Of a stretch of DNA of 64,000 nucleotides, positions 51,204 to 60,909 are shown in pieces; positions within the stretch are counted from its first letter, which is position 1; the number at the start of each line of letters is the position of its first letter. The notes beneath the pieces were generated by a model that was given only the letters and a program-made list of their open reading frames with translations, searched no databases and was not told the DNA's origin. The stretch covers positions 20,352-84,351 of the forward strand of contig NZ_JADCKL010000012.1 of the NCBI RefSeq assembly GCF_014982975.1. The letters run 5' to 3'. The translations under genes were made by a program, and so were the position numbers. The DNA comes from Claveliimonas monacensis (GTDB lineage Bacteria > Bacillota > Clostridia > Lachnospirales > Lachnospiraceae).

Positions 51204-53057
51204 ATGTGCGGAATTGCGGGATTTTACAGCAGCAGACACAGCTATACGCAGGAAGGCGAGCGATGGGAGAAGGTTCTGGAATGTATGAACCGCGCCCAGA
51301 AGCGCCGCGGACCGGATGAAGAAGGAGTCTGCCTTAACGATCACTGTGGACTTGCGCATGTGAGGCTTTCTATCATTGATCTGAACAGGGGAAGGCAGCC
51401 GATGACGAGAAGCGTGGCAGGCAGAACCTGTACTGTCTCTTTTAACGGGGAAATCTACAATATGCCGCAGCTACGAAAAGAGCTGGAGCGGGAAGGCGCG
51501 GTGTTCGAATCTGACAGCGATACAGAGGTGATCCTTCAGGGATATCTTCTGTATGGTGAAGAGTATGTGAGGAAGTTGAACGGAATTTTTGCCATTGCAT
51601 TGTGGGATGCTCTGGAAGGAACACTGTATCTGTTCCGGGATCGAGTCGGTGTGAAACCTCTGTTCTATACCCGACAGAAAGATACGCTGGTATTTGCCTC
51701 CGAATTAAAAGGGATCTTCGCTTTTCCCGGGATTCGTCCGGCTATCGGCAGGGAAGGATTATGCGAAATCTTTGCTCTTGGACCTGCAAAGACATATGGA
51801 AAAGGAGTTTTCCGGGGAATATCAGAGGTGCTCCCCGGACATTATCTTGTCTGTCGGGAGAGCTCGGTAAAGGATATTTGTTATTGGAAGCTGGAGAGCC
51901 ATCCACATAGGGACTCCTTTGAGAAAACAGTGGAGAAGACAGCATGGCTTATTGAGGATTCTGTGAAGAAGCAGATGATCTCAGATATCCCGATCAGTAC
52001 ATTCCTGTCTGGAGGGGTGGACAGCAGCCTTGTGACAGCAATCTGTGCTTCGGAGTTAAAGAAGCAGGGGAAGATCCTCAATACATTCTCTTTCGATTTT
52101 GCAGAAAATCAAAAGTATTTTAAGGCAAACTCATTCCAGCCCAGCCAGGACAGACCGTGGGTAGAAAAAATGGTAGAATACTGTGGAACAAATCACCGTT
52201 ATCTGGAATGCAACAATACGGATTTGATCGATAATCTTTTCCGGGCGGTGGATGCGAGAGATCTTCCATGTATGGCGGATGTGGAATCATCCATGCTATA
52301 TTTTTGTTCAAAGGTGGTGGGATATAATAAGGTCACGCTGACAGGGGAATGTGCAGATGAGATATTCGGCGGCTATCCGTGGTTTCACAAGAAAGAAGCA
52401 TTCGAGACAGCAGCTTTTCCCTGGTCGAATGATATGACGGCACGCCAGGCGCTGCTTAAAGAAGAGCTGATCCGGGAAGTGCCAATGGAAGAATATGCAA
52501 CAGCAGCGTATGAAAAAACAGTGCGGGAGACTCCGGTATGCAGCGAAGATACTTCGGAAGAGCGGAGGCGGAGAGAAATCGCCTATCTGAATCTAAAGTG
52601 GTTCATGGTAACGCTTCTTGACCGGATGGATCGCACGAGTATGTATTCAGGACTGGAGGCCAGAGTCCCTCTGGCTGATCATCGTATTATAGAGTATGTG
52701 TGGAATGTTCCCTGGGAGATGAAGTGTCCGGATGGACTCGTGAAAGGACTGCTGCGGAATGCCGGAAGAGGAAAACTTCCGGACGAAGTGCTCTTCCGCA
52801 GGAAAAGCCCTTATCCGAAGACTTATCATCCGGAATACGAGAAACGTCTTGGAGAAATGCTGCTTGATGTTATAAATGATCATGCTGCACCAATCCGCAG
52901 TCTGATTGATAGAGAAAAGTTGAACCGGTTCCTGAATACCCCGTCTGATTATGGACGCCCGTGGTATGGGCAGCTCATGGCAGGACCTCAGATGCTGGCT
53001 TATATGCTTCAGGTCAATTATTGGTTGGAAAAATATCAGATTCAGCTTATCCTTTGA
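51204..53057 (+). CDS. asnB: glutamine-hydrolysing asparagine synthetase
   Basis: This 617-residue enzyme makes asparagine from aspartate, glutamine and ATP. The start at ATG 51204 (AAAGGAGAAAAAG upstream) leaves Cys2 as the N-terminal nucleophile of the glutaminase domain (MCGIAGFY), with GPDEEGV and SFNGEIYN in the same domain. The synthetase half has the PP-loop LSGGVDSSLV and the TGECADEIFGGYPWFH segment. Length is normal. An in-frame ATG at 51183 would bury the Cys and is rejected. In Bacillus a related asparagine synthetase (AsnO) acts in sporulation; proximity to dpaAB is suggestive only. Confidence 0.94.
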   Translation: MCGIAGFYSSRHSYTQEGERWEKVLECMNRAQKRRGPDEEGVCLNDHCGLAHVRLSIIDLNRGRQPMTRSVAGRTCTVSFNGEIYNMPQLRKELEREGAVFESDSDTEVILQGYLLYGEEYVRKLNGIFAIALWDALEGTLYLFRDRVGVKPLFYTRQKDTLVFASELKGIFAFPGIRPAIGREGLCEIFALGPAKTYGKGVFRGISEVLPGHYLVCRESSVKDICYWKLESHPHRDSFEKTVEKTAWLIEDSVKKQMISDIPISTFLSGGVDSSLVTAICASELKKQGKILNTFSFDFAENQKYFKANSFQPSQDRPWVEKMVEYCGTNHRYLECNNTDLIDNLFRAVDARDLPCMADVESSMLYFCSKVVGYNKVTLTGECADEIFGGYPWFHKKEAFETAAFPWSNDMTARQALLKEELIREVPMEEYATAAYEKTVRETPVCSEDTSEERRRREIAYLNLKWFMVTLLDRMDRTSMYSGLEARVPLADHRIIEYVWNVPWEMKCPDGLVKGLLRNAGRGKLPDEVLFRRKSPYPKTYHPEYEKRLGEMLLDVINDHAAPIRSLIDREKLNRFLNTPSDYGRPWYGQLMAGPQMLAYMLQVNYWLEKYQIQLIL

Positions 53058-53524
53058 TACCACAGCCGTTAGAAAATATAACAGGATATCTAAGTTCAAT
53101 AGGAATAAGACTTATTTCGGGGAGTCGTCTTTCACGTTGTAATTGTAGGAAGGCGATTCCTTGATTACGTTTTAACGATAAGTTTGAAGAGGTATATGAT
53201 GATATGATGGCAATTTGTGAAGAATGTTACTGGGCAAGGACACGATTAGATAGATATGTGGAATATAATTGTCAGATGATTCGATTCAGTAGGAATTTTC
53301 TCCGGCACGTGAATGAACATGACCCGATATATTTTTGCTCATTGATATAGCATAATGAGTGATGGATAAAGGTCTAAAGAAATCAGTTACAGAAATAAAA
53401 TACCCCGTTATATCGGCAACTAGGTTCTAGTTGTCGAGGGTGGTATTGCAGTATTGCACCAGTAAAGCTTTTTGCTTATAATTTAGGAAAAAAGAGTGAG
53501 GTGTTCCGGTTGGGGAAAGAATAC
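53058..53524. other. degenerate stretch with a nested hairpin (53400-53446)
   Basis: This 467-nt stretch holds short frames without start codons (one near 53190-53350 reads EEVYDDMMAICEECYW, of unknown origin). GGCAACTAG/CTAGTTGTC (53415-53435) with an outer ATACC/GGTAT forms a hairpin. Nothing else is supported. Confidence 0.4.
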
Positions 53525-53827
53525 ATGCCATACAATGAGGTACCTGTTTCTTAGTTTGATGAAGGAAATGCAATACGGATCTTTGACCGGCTTTGTACGG
53601 ACAGGGGACTTGTTGTTCTTAAAAATGGTCAGCCAATTGCAGTTGCTCTGTCGCCGGAGGAATATACAAGGCTTGTAGAAGCAGAAGAGGATTATAAGCT
53701 AACCGTTGAAGCAAATAGAAGGTTGGAAGAAAACGGTGATAAACCGACAATTCCACTTGAGGATATACTCGAAAAACTGAAAATTTGTGAAGAGGATCTC
53801 CCTAAAGTCAGTGATCCGCAGATATAG
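53525..53827 (+). pseudogene. Phd/YefM-type antitoxin interrupted by an amber codon
   Basis: The frame from ATG 53525 encodes MPYNEVPVS, then TAG at 53552-53554, then FDEGNAIRIFDRL...VVLKNGQPIAVALSPEEYTRLVEAEEDYKL, a clear Phd/YefM antitoxin with the KNGQPIAVALSPEEY signature. The downstream ~90 codons are otherwise intact to TAG 53825-53827 and have no ATG, GTG or TTG to restart early. The missing residue is probably Lys or Gln. No toxin gene follows. It is a recent decay or a readthrough candidate. Confidence 0.75.
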
Positions 53828-54021
53828 GGGTATGGGAATTTAGGATAGGATCAGACAAATAAATATGTTAGAGAAAGGTAATTATTGATGCTGAGAAAAG
53901 TTCTCAAGTAAACATTGGCGCATTCATTTCATCGTGTCAATACTTGAGGAAATTTAAAATTGAAAGTTGCTGATGCGTTTATAGAGTGTAATATATGCGT
54001 TAGTGCAAAGGTGCAAGTGTG

Positions 54022-54372
54022 ATGAAGGGATTAGATGAAAAGATAACAGGCGAGCTGGTGGCAGGAATCCTCAATGTTATTGAGAAAAAGGTCATAAGGA
54101 TTGTGCTTTATGGATCTGTTGCCAGAGGGACAGATACCAAAGAGTCGGATGTGGATGTTGCTCTTTTACTCACAAAAAGTATGGACAAAGATGAGGAGGA
54201 GAGACTTTCAGAATTTATCGTAGATATGAACCTTAAATATGATAAAGTATTCTCTGTCATTGACATTGAATATAATATATTCTGTGAATGGGAAGCAATA
54301 ATACCTTTCTATAGAAATGTGAAAAAAGAGGGAATCATACTTTGGGAGAATAAAGCTGCGGCTAAGCCGTAA
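54022..54372 (+). CDS. MNT-domain nucleotidyltransferase (antitoxin type)
   Basis: This 116-residue protein has the minimal nucleotidyltransferase motif GSVARGTDTKESDVDVALLL, with the G-S and paired Asp residues that bind metal and ATP. MNT proteins usually neutralise HEPN RNase toxins by adding AMPs. I see no HEPN gene on either side, so it is orphan. ATG 54022 or GTG 54019 are the starts; the ribosome site is weak. It lies in the gene-poor accessory stretch. Confidence 0.82.
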   Translation: MKGLDEKITGELVAGILNVIEKKVIRIVLYGSVARGTDTKESDVDVALLLTKSMDKDEEERLSEFIVDMNLKYDKVFSVIDIEYNIFCEWEAIIPFYRNVKKEGIILWENKAAAKP

Positions 54373-54587
54373 GATTTAATTTGACGTTCTTTACCCCGGC
54401 TATATTGAGCGGGAAAAGATGATAATATGCTCCGTTCTGCCGGCAGATACTTCTTGACAGAATTATAGCATATTTATAAAATAAAAGTATCAGTTTTATG
54501 GCTTTGATCAAAAAGTTAATTTGATTTTTAATTCCAATTTGACAATTGTTGGAAGCACAAATTTTAAAATAGAATCGTATGAAGGAT

Positions 54588-54624
54588 GGCATTGACTATT
54601 GTTTGCGATAGTCAGTGCCTTTTT
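54588..54624 (+). terminator. intrinsic terminator in the gap before the DUF262 gene
   Basis: GGCATTGACTAT (54588-54599) pairs with ATAGTCAGTGCC (54608-54619) with one T-G pair, and a T run follows. It is the only clear structure in the 380-nt gap between the MNT and DUF262 genes. Confidence 0.75.
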
Positions 54625-54752
54625 ATTAGAAAGGAGGTCTGAATCGAATAACCGTAAAACTGATCATACTGCAGAAAATATACGAAATTATATTGTAATT
54701 CGTATATGCATATACTATAATTTTTTTATCATTGAATTAAGGAGGGAAGCTG

Positions 54753-55793
54753 ATGAAAATATATGAAAAGAAGAACTTTCCTAGGACATCGCGCGATTTT
54801 AAAAGTATGTTGGAAAGGGGAACGATTTCTTTTGATAACGCAGTGCAGAGATCCTTTGTTTGGAAAAACACGGCAAAGGACAACCGAATGAGCATGTTAA
54901 TTGATACGATGATGCGAGGCTTGTGTGTTCCGCCTTTATATTGCAACTGTATTTTTACAGATCCTAAAGATAAAGTATACGATTTTGTGGATGGAAAGCA
55001 GAGGGTCATGACTGTAATCAAATACCTGAATGATGAGTTCCCTCTGATTGGCATACCAACTTTTACAATGGAAGACGGTAGTGAACTAGATTTGAATGGA
55101 AAGCGCTTTTCGGAACTGCCTGAGGATTTTCAAGATAATATTAAGCTGTTTAGTTTTACAGTGAATTATTATGAAAACATGGACCAGGATGATGTAGAAG
55201 AACTGTTCCGCAGGCTCAATAATGGCAGACCATTAAGTGCAATTGAGTTGACCAGGGCGACAGCAAACTCGAAAAAGATGATCCGTGAGATTGCATCTCA
55301 TAAGATTTTCCAGGCAGCGCTTAATGAAAAATCAATGGCAGGCTACGTGAATGAGGACATTGCAATAAAAACATGGATTCTCTTCTATGGCGATACAAAA
55401 TCGTTTGAGACTCGGATTGTACGACCTACGATGAGAGATTCCATTATAACTGATGATCAGACTCGGGAAATTCTGCAGTGTTACGACCGGATGTTGAAGG
55501 AGTATGAACTGATCAAGAAGAAGGAGACGAAGGAGAGCGCCAGAGTATGCAGGAAAATTTTTAAAAAGACGCACATGCTTTCTTTAATGCCGATTATCCG
55601 TAAGAGCATTGCAGATTCTGCTGGGGCAGAGAAAGTGGCGGATTGGATCGAAGAATTTTTTAAGCCTATGAAAGAAGCAAGTATTATGGAGCAATATAAT
55701 GAGAATGCAAAAGCCGGATCGGCAAAAGCAGAAGCGATTAAAGCTAGGGAAGATGCACTGGAGGAAAGCTATTCTCAGTATATGGCGTCATGA
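54753..55793 (+). CDS. DUF262-domain protein (GmrS/ParB-like nuclease fold)
   Basis: This 346-residue protein carries the DUF262 pattern: ISFDNAVQRSFVWKN, then FDFVDGKQRVMTVIKYLND (DGQQR-type motif, here VDGKQR) and ELFRRLNNGRPLSAIEL. DUF262 proteins are NTP-dependent nuclease-like proteins, and several act in phage defence (GmrSD, Brex and similar). Only the DUF262 half is present here: the C-terminal DUF1524 HNH nuclease of GmrSD is replaced by a helical tail (KAREDALEESYSQYMAS). ATG 54753 follows AAGGAGGGAAG. The role is unproven; anti-phage action is an inference from the family. Confidence 0.85.
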   Translation: MKIYEKKNFPRTSRDFKSMLERGTISFDNAVQRSFVWKNTAKDNRMSMLIDTMMRGLCVPPLYCNCIFTDPKDKVYDFVDGKQRVMTVIKYLNDEFPLIGIPTFTMEDGSELDLNGKRFSELPEDFQDNIKLFSFTVNYYENMDQDDVEELFRRLNNGRPLSAIELTRATANSKKMIREIASHKIFQAALNEKSMAGYVNEDIAIKTWILFYGDTKSFETRIVRPTMRDSIITDDQTREILQCYDRMLKEYELIKKKETKESARVCRKIFKKTHMLSLMPIIRKSIADSAGAEKVADWIEEFFKPMKEASIMEQYNENAKAGSAKAEAIKAREDALEESYSQYMAS

Positions 55794-55909
55794 AAGAGCG
55801 ATAATTGTTTCAGATTAAAAGAGGGGAAAGAGAGGATTTGTTGCGGAAAGTTTGCTCCTATTTGAGTAGGGGGACCAGACATTGTTCCGACAAGAAGTAT
55901 ATTTTTAAG

Positions 55910-55955
55910 GATGTATGAAGAAAGGACTGAGTCTTTTCTTTATACATCTTTTTGT
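55910..55955 (+). terminator. intrinsic terminator after the DUF262 gene
   Basis: GATGTAT (55910-55916) pairs with ATACATC (55942-55948), with further inner pairing of AGAAA and TTTCT, followed by TTTTT. The rest of the 480-nt gap to the next gene shows nothing. Confidence 0.7.
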
Positions 55956-56272
55956 GTTTTCTGGCACATGCTGCCCCAAAAAGTAATAATGCAATTGTAT
56001 GGTTAAAGCTTGAAATACAATATAAGCTTTAAGATCGTTCAAAACAAGTCAACGGAATAGCATTGGTCGTCATAAACATATGAAAAGTTCTAGGATAGAA
56101 AAAGACATCAAACTTTCTGTAGTGGATTTGTATGGTAGAGGCGACAAACAGAATTGGAGTCAAGCTAAGAGTGGGATTTGCTTGACATATAGAAAGACTA
56201 TGATTATCCTGATGATAAATATTGTTTTCCAGACATTGCCAAAATAATATGTTGAATTTGGAGGGATAATTT

Positions 56273-57001
56273 GTGAGTGAATACTATAAGCAGATAAAAG
56301 AAATTATTTTAAAAAATTACAAAATTGTGGGGATTGGCATAAAGGCTGAAAGTATTTTATACATAGTTCTAGCAATAATTTCTGGTGTGATGGCACTCGT
56401 ACTTATTGGTGGTAATAAGAAAAGTGATACTGCTTTAATAGTATACTTTCTTCTGGCCATTGGTTCTTACTTGGGACATTTATGGTGTAAGAAAAGATAT
56501 CGGCGTGAAAGGGAAAAAGCGATCACTACAGTTATGGAATATATGGATATTGAAATGATTAAGCTATTAATAAAAGAAATAGAGGATTATATTAAGAGGA
56601 CTAAAACATTTGCAACATGGTTTATAGGTGTTATAGTTACGTTTGTAATTCTATTTATTACCTTTTTTACAAATTATTATTTAAAGCTATATGATTTTAT
56701 TGTTGATATAGGAAATGAATCACAAATGAAAGCATGGATTATTGAAAATTTTTCTGACGAAAAGTTTGTTGAAACAGCTTTTCATACAGGAGGAAGTTTG
56801 CTCATATTAGTAATATTGTTCCTACTTTGTTTTTATGGCATATTTATGGCTAGTTGGATTGTGAAAAAGGAAATTCTACTTTTTCTATATGATGTGCAGT
56901 ACACGATACTGATGGATAATAAGAAAAAACTGATGAAACAGACTGAGGCTAAAAATTCAGAGAATGAAAAAGGACAGGACTGGTCAGCGACTATTTCTTG
57001 A
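56273..57001 (+). CDS. four-pass membrane protein of unknown function
   Basis: This 242-residue protein starts at GTG 56273 with TTTGGAGG upstream. Four hydrophobic helices group as two pairs: residues ~23-72 and ~112-135 / 178-203. Between the pairs a charged helix (EREKAITTVMEYMDIEMIKLLIKEIED) lies in the cytosol. The C-terminus is Lys/Glu-rich. The 4-nt overlap with the next gene (TTGA) indicates translational coupling. I cannot name either protein's family. Confidence 0.6.
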   Translation: MSEYYKQIKEIILKNYKIVGIGIKAESILYIVLAIISGVMALVLIGGNKKSDTALIVYFLLAIGSYLGHLWCKKRYRREREKAITTVMEYMDIEMIKLLIKEIEDYIKRTKTFATWFIGVIVTFVILFITFFTNYYLKLYDFIVDIGNESQMKAWIIENFSDEKFVETAFHTGGSLLILVILFLLCFYGIFMASWIVKKEILLFLYDVQYTILMDNKKKLMKQTEAKNSENEKGQDWSATIS

Positions 57002-57447
57002 AAGAATATATTAATGATTACTTAGTTTATAGAAGATATGAGGAAATTATGCAGAAATATGGTATGACAAAGATATTTCCAATTGATTACTCTAAGAGTG
57101 TAGAGATATTTGAGAAATATGGAGATATTTTAAAAAGGAATCAGTGTTATATGAATGTATGGAAATTGTTTTATAAGACCCATATGTTTGACGGGTGGAA
57201 TGTAAGCATATGTTTTGGGTACAGTATTGTGACTGCGTACGATTCTACGATATGTGTAGAACACGCTTTCTTGATGACAAAGGGAAATGAAATTCTGGAT
57301 ATCACCTGTCGAAGAAAAGAAAGTAAATATTTTGTACTCGCGTCATTTACAGCTGAGGAATATTTAAATTTTATTTTACAGTCTGAAATTACAGATCTTT
57401 CAAATTTACGCTTTTTGCAAGAACTAAAAAAGGATTTTGAAAAATAG
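56998..57447 (+). CDS. small cytosolic protein of unknown function
   Basis: This 149-residue protein begins at TTG 56998, overlapping the stop of the membrane protein by 4 nt. It is aromatic-rich with mixed strands (YDSTICVEHAFLMTKGNEILDITCRRKES) and contains VEHAFL and ILDITCR, a pattern somewhat like secreted/papain-like inhibitors or transglutaminase-like folds, without a convincing active site. It forms a two-gene unit with the membrane protein. No family is recognised. Confidence 0.55.
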   Translation: MKEYINDYLVYRRYEEIMQKYGMTKIFPIDYSKSVEIFEKYGDILKRNQCYMNVWKLFYKTHMFDGWNVSICFGYSIVTAYDSTICVEHAFLMTKGNEILDITCRRKESKYFVLASFTAEEYLNFILQSEITDLSNLRFLQELKKDFEK

Positions 57448-57519
57448 GCAAAACAAAAAATTATATATGTGTAGGATAAATAGGTGAAAAACTTTAATTA
57501 ATGTGTGTCATTAAATATA

Positions 57520-57562
57520 GGAGAGCTAAGGTGGTAATATAGTAATACCGATTTAGCTCTCC
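57520..57562 (+). terminator. perfect 10-bp hairpin after the two-gene unit
   Basis: GGAGAGCTAA (57520-57529) pairs with TTAGCTCTCC (57553-57562), with an inner GGTA/TACC pair. It ends the preceding unit. The following 345 nt up to the second RiPP locus are AT-rich; its promoter must be there, but no convincing pair of boxes was identified. Confidence 0.65.
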
Positions 57563-57916
57563 AATTTTATGATGAAATTTGGTGCTTAGATATGTGTCTA
57601 AGTAACTTACAAGCATAACTTCAATTGGTGGTTTGAATTGCCCTCATAATATCCGATTATATGCTCGTCAAAAAGGGTGGGTAACGCAAGTTCGATTATT
57701 TGTCCGCTTGTACAGTGGTGCTACTTAAATCTTTTCCTTGTCTCTTCAGTCTGCACTCTTTTGTGAATTCCTTAATGCTTAAAAATACTCTTGAAAATAT
57801 CTGCTCCATTTAAACGTTAAAAATGACCTGATAATCAATAACTGTTTCTTTTCTTTTTGTGCTGAGTAAAATAAGAATCAGCAAAGAGATAACGAAAAGA
57901 TAAAGAGGTGACAGTA

Positions 57917-58954
57917 ATGAATATAATGTTCTGGGTAACGGAAAAATGTAATCTTAATTGCGATTATTGTTATGTAAAGAAACAGCCAAAAACAATGTCA
58001 CTGGAAACTGCAGAAAAAGCTTTTGACTATTTTAAAAAGAAATTTGAAGATATAGAGTTTAGAAAAAAAGAAATTCATATTGGATTTCATGGCGGTGAAC
58101 CTTTACTCAATTTTCCTGTTATTCACTTTTTAACAGAGAAATTTAAAGAAGAATATGGGGATAAAATTAATTATTTTTCATTAACAACTAATGGGACTGT
58201 TTTTGATAGAAAAATGCTCGATTATCTTATGGATAATATTCAGCTTTCGGTAAGTATCGATGGAAGTCGGGAAACCAATGATTTAAAAAGGCATCATTGT
58301 GATGGTTCCTCCTCGTATGATGAAACAATTGCTATGCTAGAGTTTTTAAAAAGGCATCAAGTTGATGTGAGAATCAGGATGACTGTGAATCAGGAAACGA
58401 TGAAAAGATTTGCGGATAATTTTATTGAATTAGATAGAAGACGATATGGATTTGTCACATACGCAATTAATACGGATGATTCTTGGAATGCAGATGATAT
58501 AGAGGAATATAGCAAACAGTTGAATCGTATTATGGATTACTATATTGCTGAGAATCCAGAAGAAAGTAAATATTTTTTATATAATCTCAAAGAGGCAACT
58601 TTCAGACCAAGAAGATTATGTGATGGAGGAATAACAAATTTCCATATTTCGCCAGAGGGGGACATATATCCATGTATTCTTTCTGTAGGTGATAAAGAAT
58701 TTAAATTAGGTGATATATTCTATGGTGTAGACCAAGGTGTTCTACGACGATTGAATGATATTAATAAGCAAGATATTTGTGGCTGTGAAAAGTGTGATTA
58801 TCAGGGGCATTGCTCAAGTCAAGTGTGTAAAATAATAAATAAAAAATCCACAGGAGATTATTACAAAGCACCATATATCGCTTGCCAGGAAAGAAAAGTG
58901 ATATATGACTGTTATAAAAAGTATGAATATATTTTGGAGGGATTCAATGCGTGA
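57917..58954 (+). CDS. SPASM radical SAM peptide maturase (first of locus B)
   Basis: This 345-residue enzyme starts at ATG 57917 (AGAGGTG upstream; GTG 57908 is an alternative). The core motif CNLNCDYC (C11, C15, C18) is at the extreme N-terminus, followed by HGGEPLL. A cysteine-rich SPASM tail holds LCDGG, IYPCILS, CGCEKCDYQGHCSSQVC and a last YIACQE, enough for two auxiliary clusters, as in maturases for sactipeptides, ranthipeptides and anaerobic sulfatases. No RRE domain is fused. It is the first gene of the operon and overlaps the S8 protease gene by 8 nt. The reaction is likely a Cys-based crosslink because the precursors have four cysteines; this is inference. Confidence 0.9.
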   Translation: MNIMFWVTEKCNLNCDYCYVKKQPKTMSLETAEKAFDYFKKKFEDIEFRKKEIHIGFHGGEPLLNFPVIHFLTEKFKEEYGDKINYFSLTTNGTVFDRKMLDYLMDNIQLSVSIDGSRETNDLKRHHCDGSSSYDETIAMLEFLKRHQVDVRIRMTVNQETMKRFADNFIELDRRRYGFVTYAINTDDSWNADDIEEYSKQLNRIMDYYIAENPEESKYFLYNLKEATFRPRRLCDGGITNFHISPEGDIYPCILSVGDKEFKLGDIFYGVDQGVLRRLNDINKQDICGCEKCDYQGHCSSQVCKIINKKSTGDYYKAPYIACQERKVIYDCYKKYEYILEGFNA

Positions 58955-59996
58955 CGACTTAGTAGTGATAATTGACTCCGGAATTGATGTAAATAATCGG
59001 GAAATAATGGAACACGTTGAGGGGGGATTCCAGCTCGTTTTTAAGGATGGACATATATTAAGAAATAGTGATATATGTGACTGCTATGGACACGGGACAA
59101 ACTGTGCTGATTATATATTAAGTTTAAACCATTCATCTCAGTTCTATGTAATTAAAATTATTAATGAGAATGGTTTATCCTATAGCTGTCTGATGCTGGA
59201 AGCCTTGAAAAGTTGCTTGGATGTACCTGCGAAGATAATTTGTATGAGCTTATCAGTTACAACAAAAACCTGCGAAATTGAAACGGATTTACATGAAATT
59301 TGTAGAAGATTATATAAGCAGGGAAAGGTTATATGTATTTCTGAAAATAATGAGATGCAGCATTCACAACCAGCCAGATTCAAAGAAGTTATAGGGGTGC
59401 GTGCTGATTATGGGATGGGAAAAGACAAATTGATTATAGATGAAAATCTTGATATTCAAGTTATTGCTGATGGGACACCTGTTTTTTTACGAGGGAAAAA
59501 TGGAGAATATAATTTTTTTAAGGGGTGTTCTAAGGCAAATGCATTCGTGTCGGGTATTATTTTTGATCAACAGAAAAATGAACATATAGGTAATATGGAA
59601 TCTGCATTAGTAGCACTGAAAAAACTGAGTGAAAACAAAGAAAAAAATGAACTTGTAAAAGAGATAGACTATGGTATTGGTGATGTGCCAAAAACAGATT
59701 TGGACCGTATGTTAGAGGATTTAATTTTAGAAGCGATTGAAAAAATCGGGAAAAATAAACCAGAACGAGAAGCCTTTAGAGAATCTCCAATTATGTCACG
59801 ACTAAATGGTATTTCTTACTTTAATTTTTATAGATTCCTGTTATATCTATATCATAAATTGGGAGTTTCAGATGAAGATTTCCGAGGAATTAATGTATAT
59901 GATATATGTACAGCATACCGATTGAGAGAGTTTTTAAAAAAGAGGTTAAGAAATGAAGCAGAAAAGCAAAATAGTAGAATTACTTATGCAATATAA
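58947..59996 (+). CDS. S8 (subtilisin-like) serine protease, cytosolic leader-peptidase candidate
   Basis: This 349-residue protein starts at ATG 58947 behind TTGGAGGG, within the end of the radical SAM gene. The triad is visible: Asp10 in VVIIDSGID, His49 in CYGHGTNC, and Ser195 in GCSKANAFVSG, where the usual GTS-M-A has become GCSKA. There is no signal peptide or prodomain, since the Asp lies at residue 10, so it is cytosolic, unlike secreted subtilisins. The C-terminal ~150 residues are a helical extension (EFRESPIMSRLNGISYFNFYRFLLYLYHKLGVSD). In this place it most plausibly removes precursor leaders after modification. It overlaps the next gene by 44 nt. Confidence 0.82.
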   Translation: MRDDLVVIIDSGIDVNNREIMEHVEGGFQLVFKDGHILRNSDICDCYGHGTNCADYILSLNHSSQFYVIKIINENGLSYSCLMLEALKSCLDVPAKIICMSLSVTTKTCEIETDLHEICRRLYKQGKVICISENNEMQHSQPARFKEVIGVRADYGMGKDKLIIDENLDIQVIADGTPVFLRGKNGEYNFFKGCSKANAFVSGIIFDQQKNEHIGNMESALVALKKLSENKEKNELVKEIDYGIGDVPKTDLDRMLEDLILEAIEKIGKNKPEREAFRESPIMSRLNGISYFNFYRFLLYLYHKLGVSDEDFRGINVYDICTAYRLREFLKKRLRNEAEKQNSRITYAI

Positions 59997-60909
59997 ACTA
60001 GGATATATTATTATTTTAGCTCTGATTACAATGGACTGTATTGCCACATATTTATATCCTAATTATCTTTCTGCAATTATTGATACCGCTATACCAGAAA
60101 AAAATGCAGAAATGCTCATCAAAAATATCGTGTTTCTTGCAATTTTTCAAATACTGTCTATATTGGCGTCAGTGCTTCTTTCTTATATGTTTACCAGAAT
60201 ATCAAATTCTGTGATTGTAAGAATAAAGGAGGCAATTGTACGATCAGTCTTTCGGACAGATGGCGAAGAACTGAGTGCTAAAGCACGATCGTTCACTACT
60301 GGTATGAATGGGGATATCGACAATATTGAAATATTATCATCGAGAGTAATGGCACAACTTATACTACAGATAACAACCGTATTTATTACTGGAGTAATAT
60401 TGATAAAAATCAATAAAACAGTGATGTATTTTGTTTTAGCTGCATACCCGATACTGATAGCTACACAAATTTTCTTTAATAAGAAAATAGAGAAGAGAGC
60501 ATCAATTTTAATGACTCGTTGTGATATAGGATATAGTTTGATTAAAGAATTTGTAACATATATTTATGAGTACATTGTTCTTAATGCTGATAATTATTTT
60601 CTATCGAGGTTTATGAAAAACGAAAGAAATATTAGAAAAGGACAACTTAAATATAATATGTTGCTTGCTTTCAACGGCCTTGTTCCTCAGATTGTAAATA
60701 TGACAATTTATCTAATGATCCTTACAATTAGCGGATACATGGTTATGGAAGGCAGTATTCTCCCTGGAGAATTCACAATAATTTTACTTTATACGCAAAG
60801 AATGTTTAATCCTATTGCAAATATTATGGCAGTTTTTGGACAGATGCAGGGGGCAAGAGTATCTTTAAAACGTATTGATAATATGCTAATAGGATGTGAG
60901 AAAATATGA
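59953..60909 (+). CDS. ABC exporter transmembrane protein (type I, split)
   Basis: This 318-residue protein has six hydrophobic helices with the order of an ABC type I exporter membrane domain, and charged coupling loops (GDIDNIEILSSRVMAQ, LGVIKEFVTYIYEYIVLNADN region). It has no ATPase domain of its own; the ATPase is the next gene. Most bacterial peptide exporters of this sort fuse both, so the split is notable. The start overlaps the S8 protease by 44 nt. No N-terminal C39 peptidase domain is present, so leader removal must rely on another enzyme. Confidence 0.87.
   Translation: MKQKSKIVELLMQYKLGYIIILALITMDCIATYLYPNYLSAIIDTAIPEKNAEMLIKNIVFLAIFQILSILASVLLSYMFTRISNSVIVRIKEAIVRSVFRTDGEELSAKARSFTTGMNGDIDNIEILSSRVMAQLILQITTVFITGVILIKINKTVMYFVLAAYPILIATQIFFNKKIEKRASILMTRCDIGYSLIKEFVTYIYEYIVLNADNYFLSRFMKNERNIRKGQLKYNMLLAFNGLVPQIVNMTIYLMILTISGYMVMEGSILPGEFTIILLYTQRMFNPIANIMAVFGQMQGARVSLKRIDNMLIGCEKI

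Noticed and set aside
42288..53554. Two genes broken by TAG (istB remnant, Phd antitoxin), suggesting amber suppression
   Set aside because: TAG also ends apparently intact genes here (hydrolase at 3898-3900, locus A precursor), and istB also lacks its N-terminus, so ordinary decay explains both.
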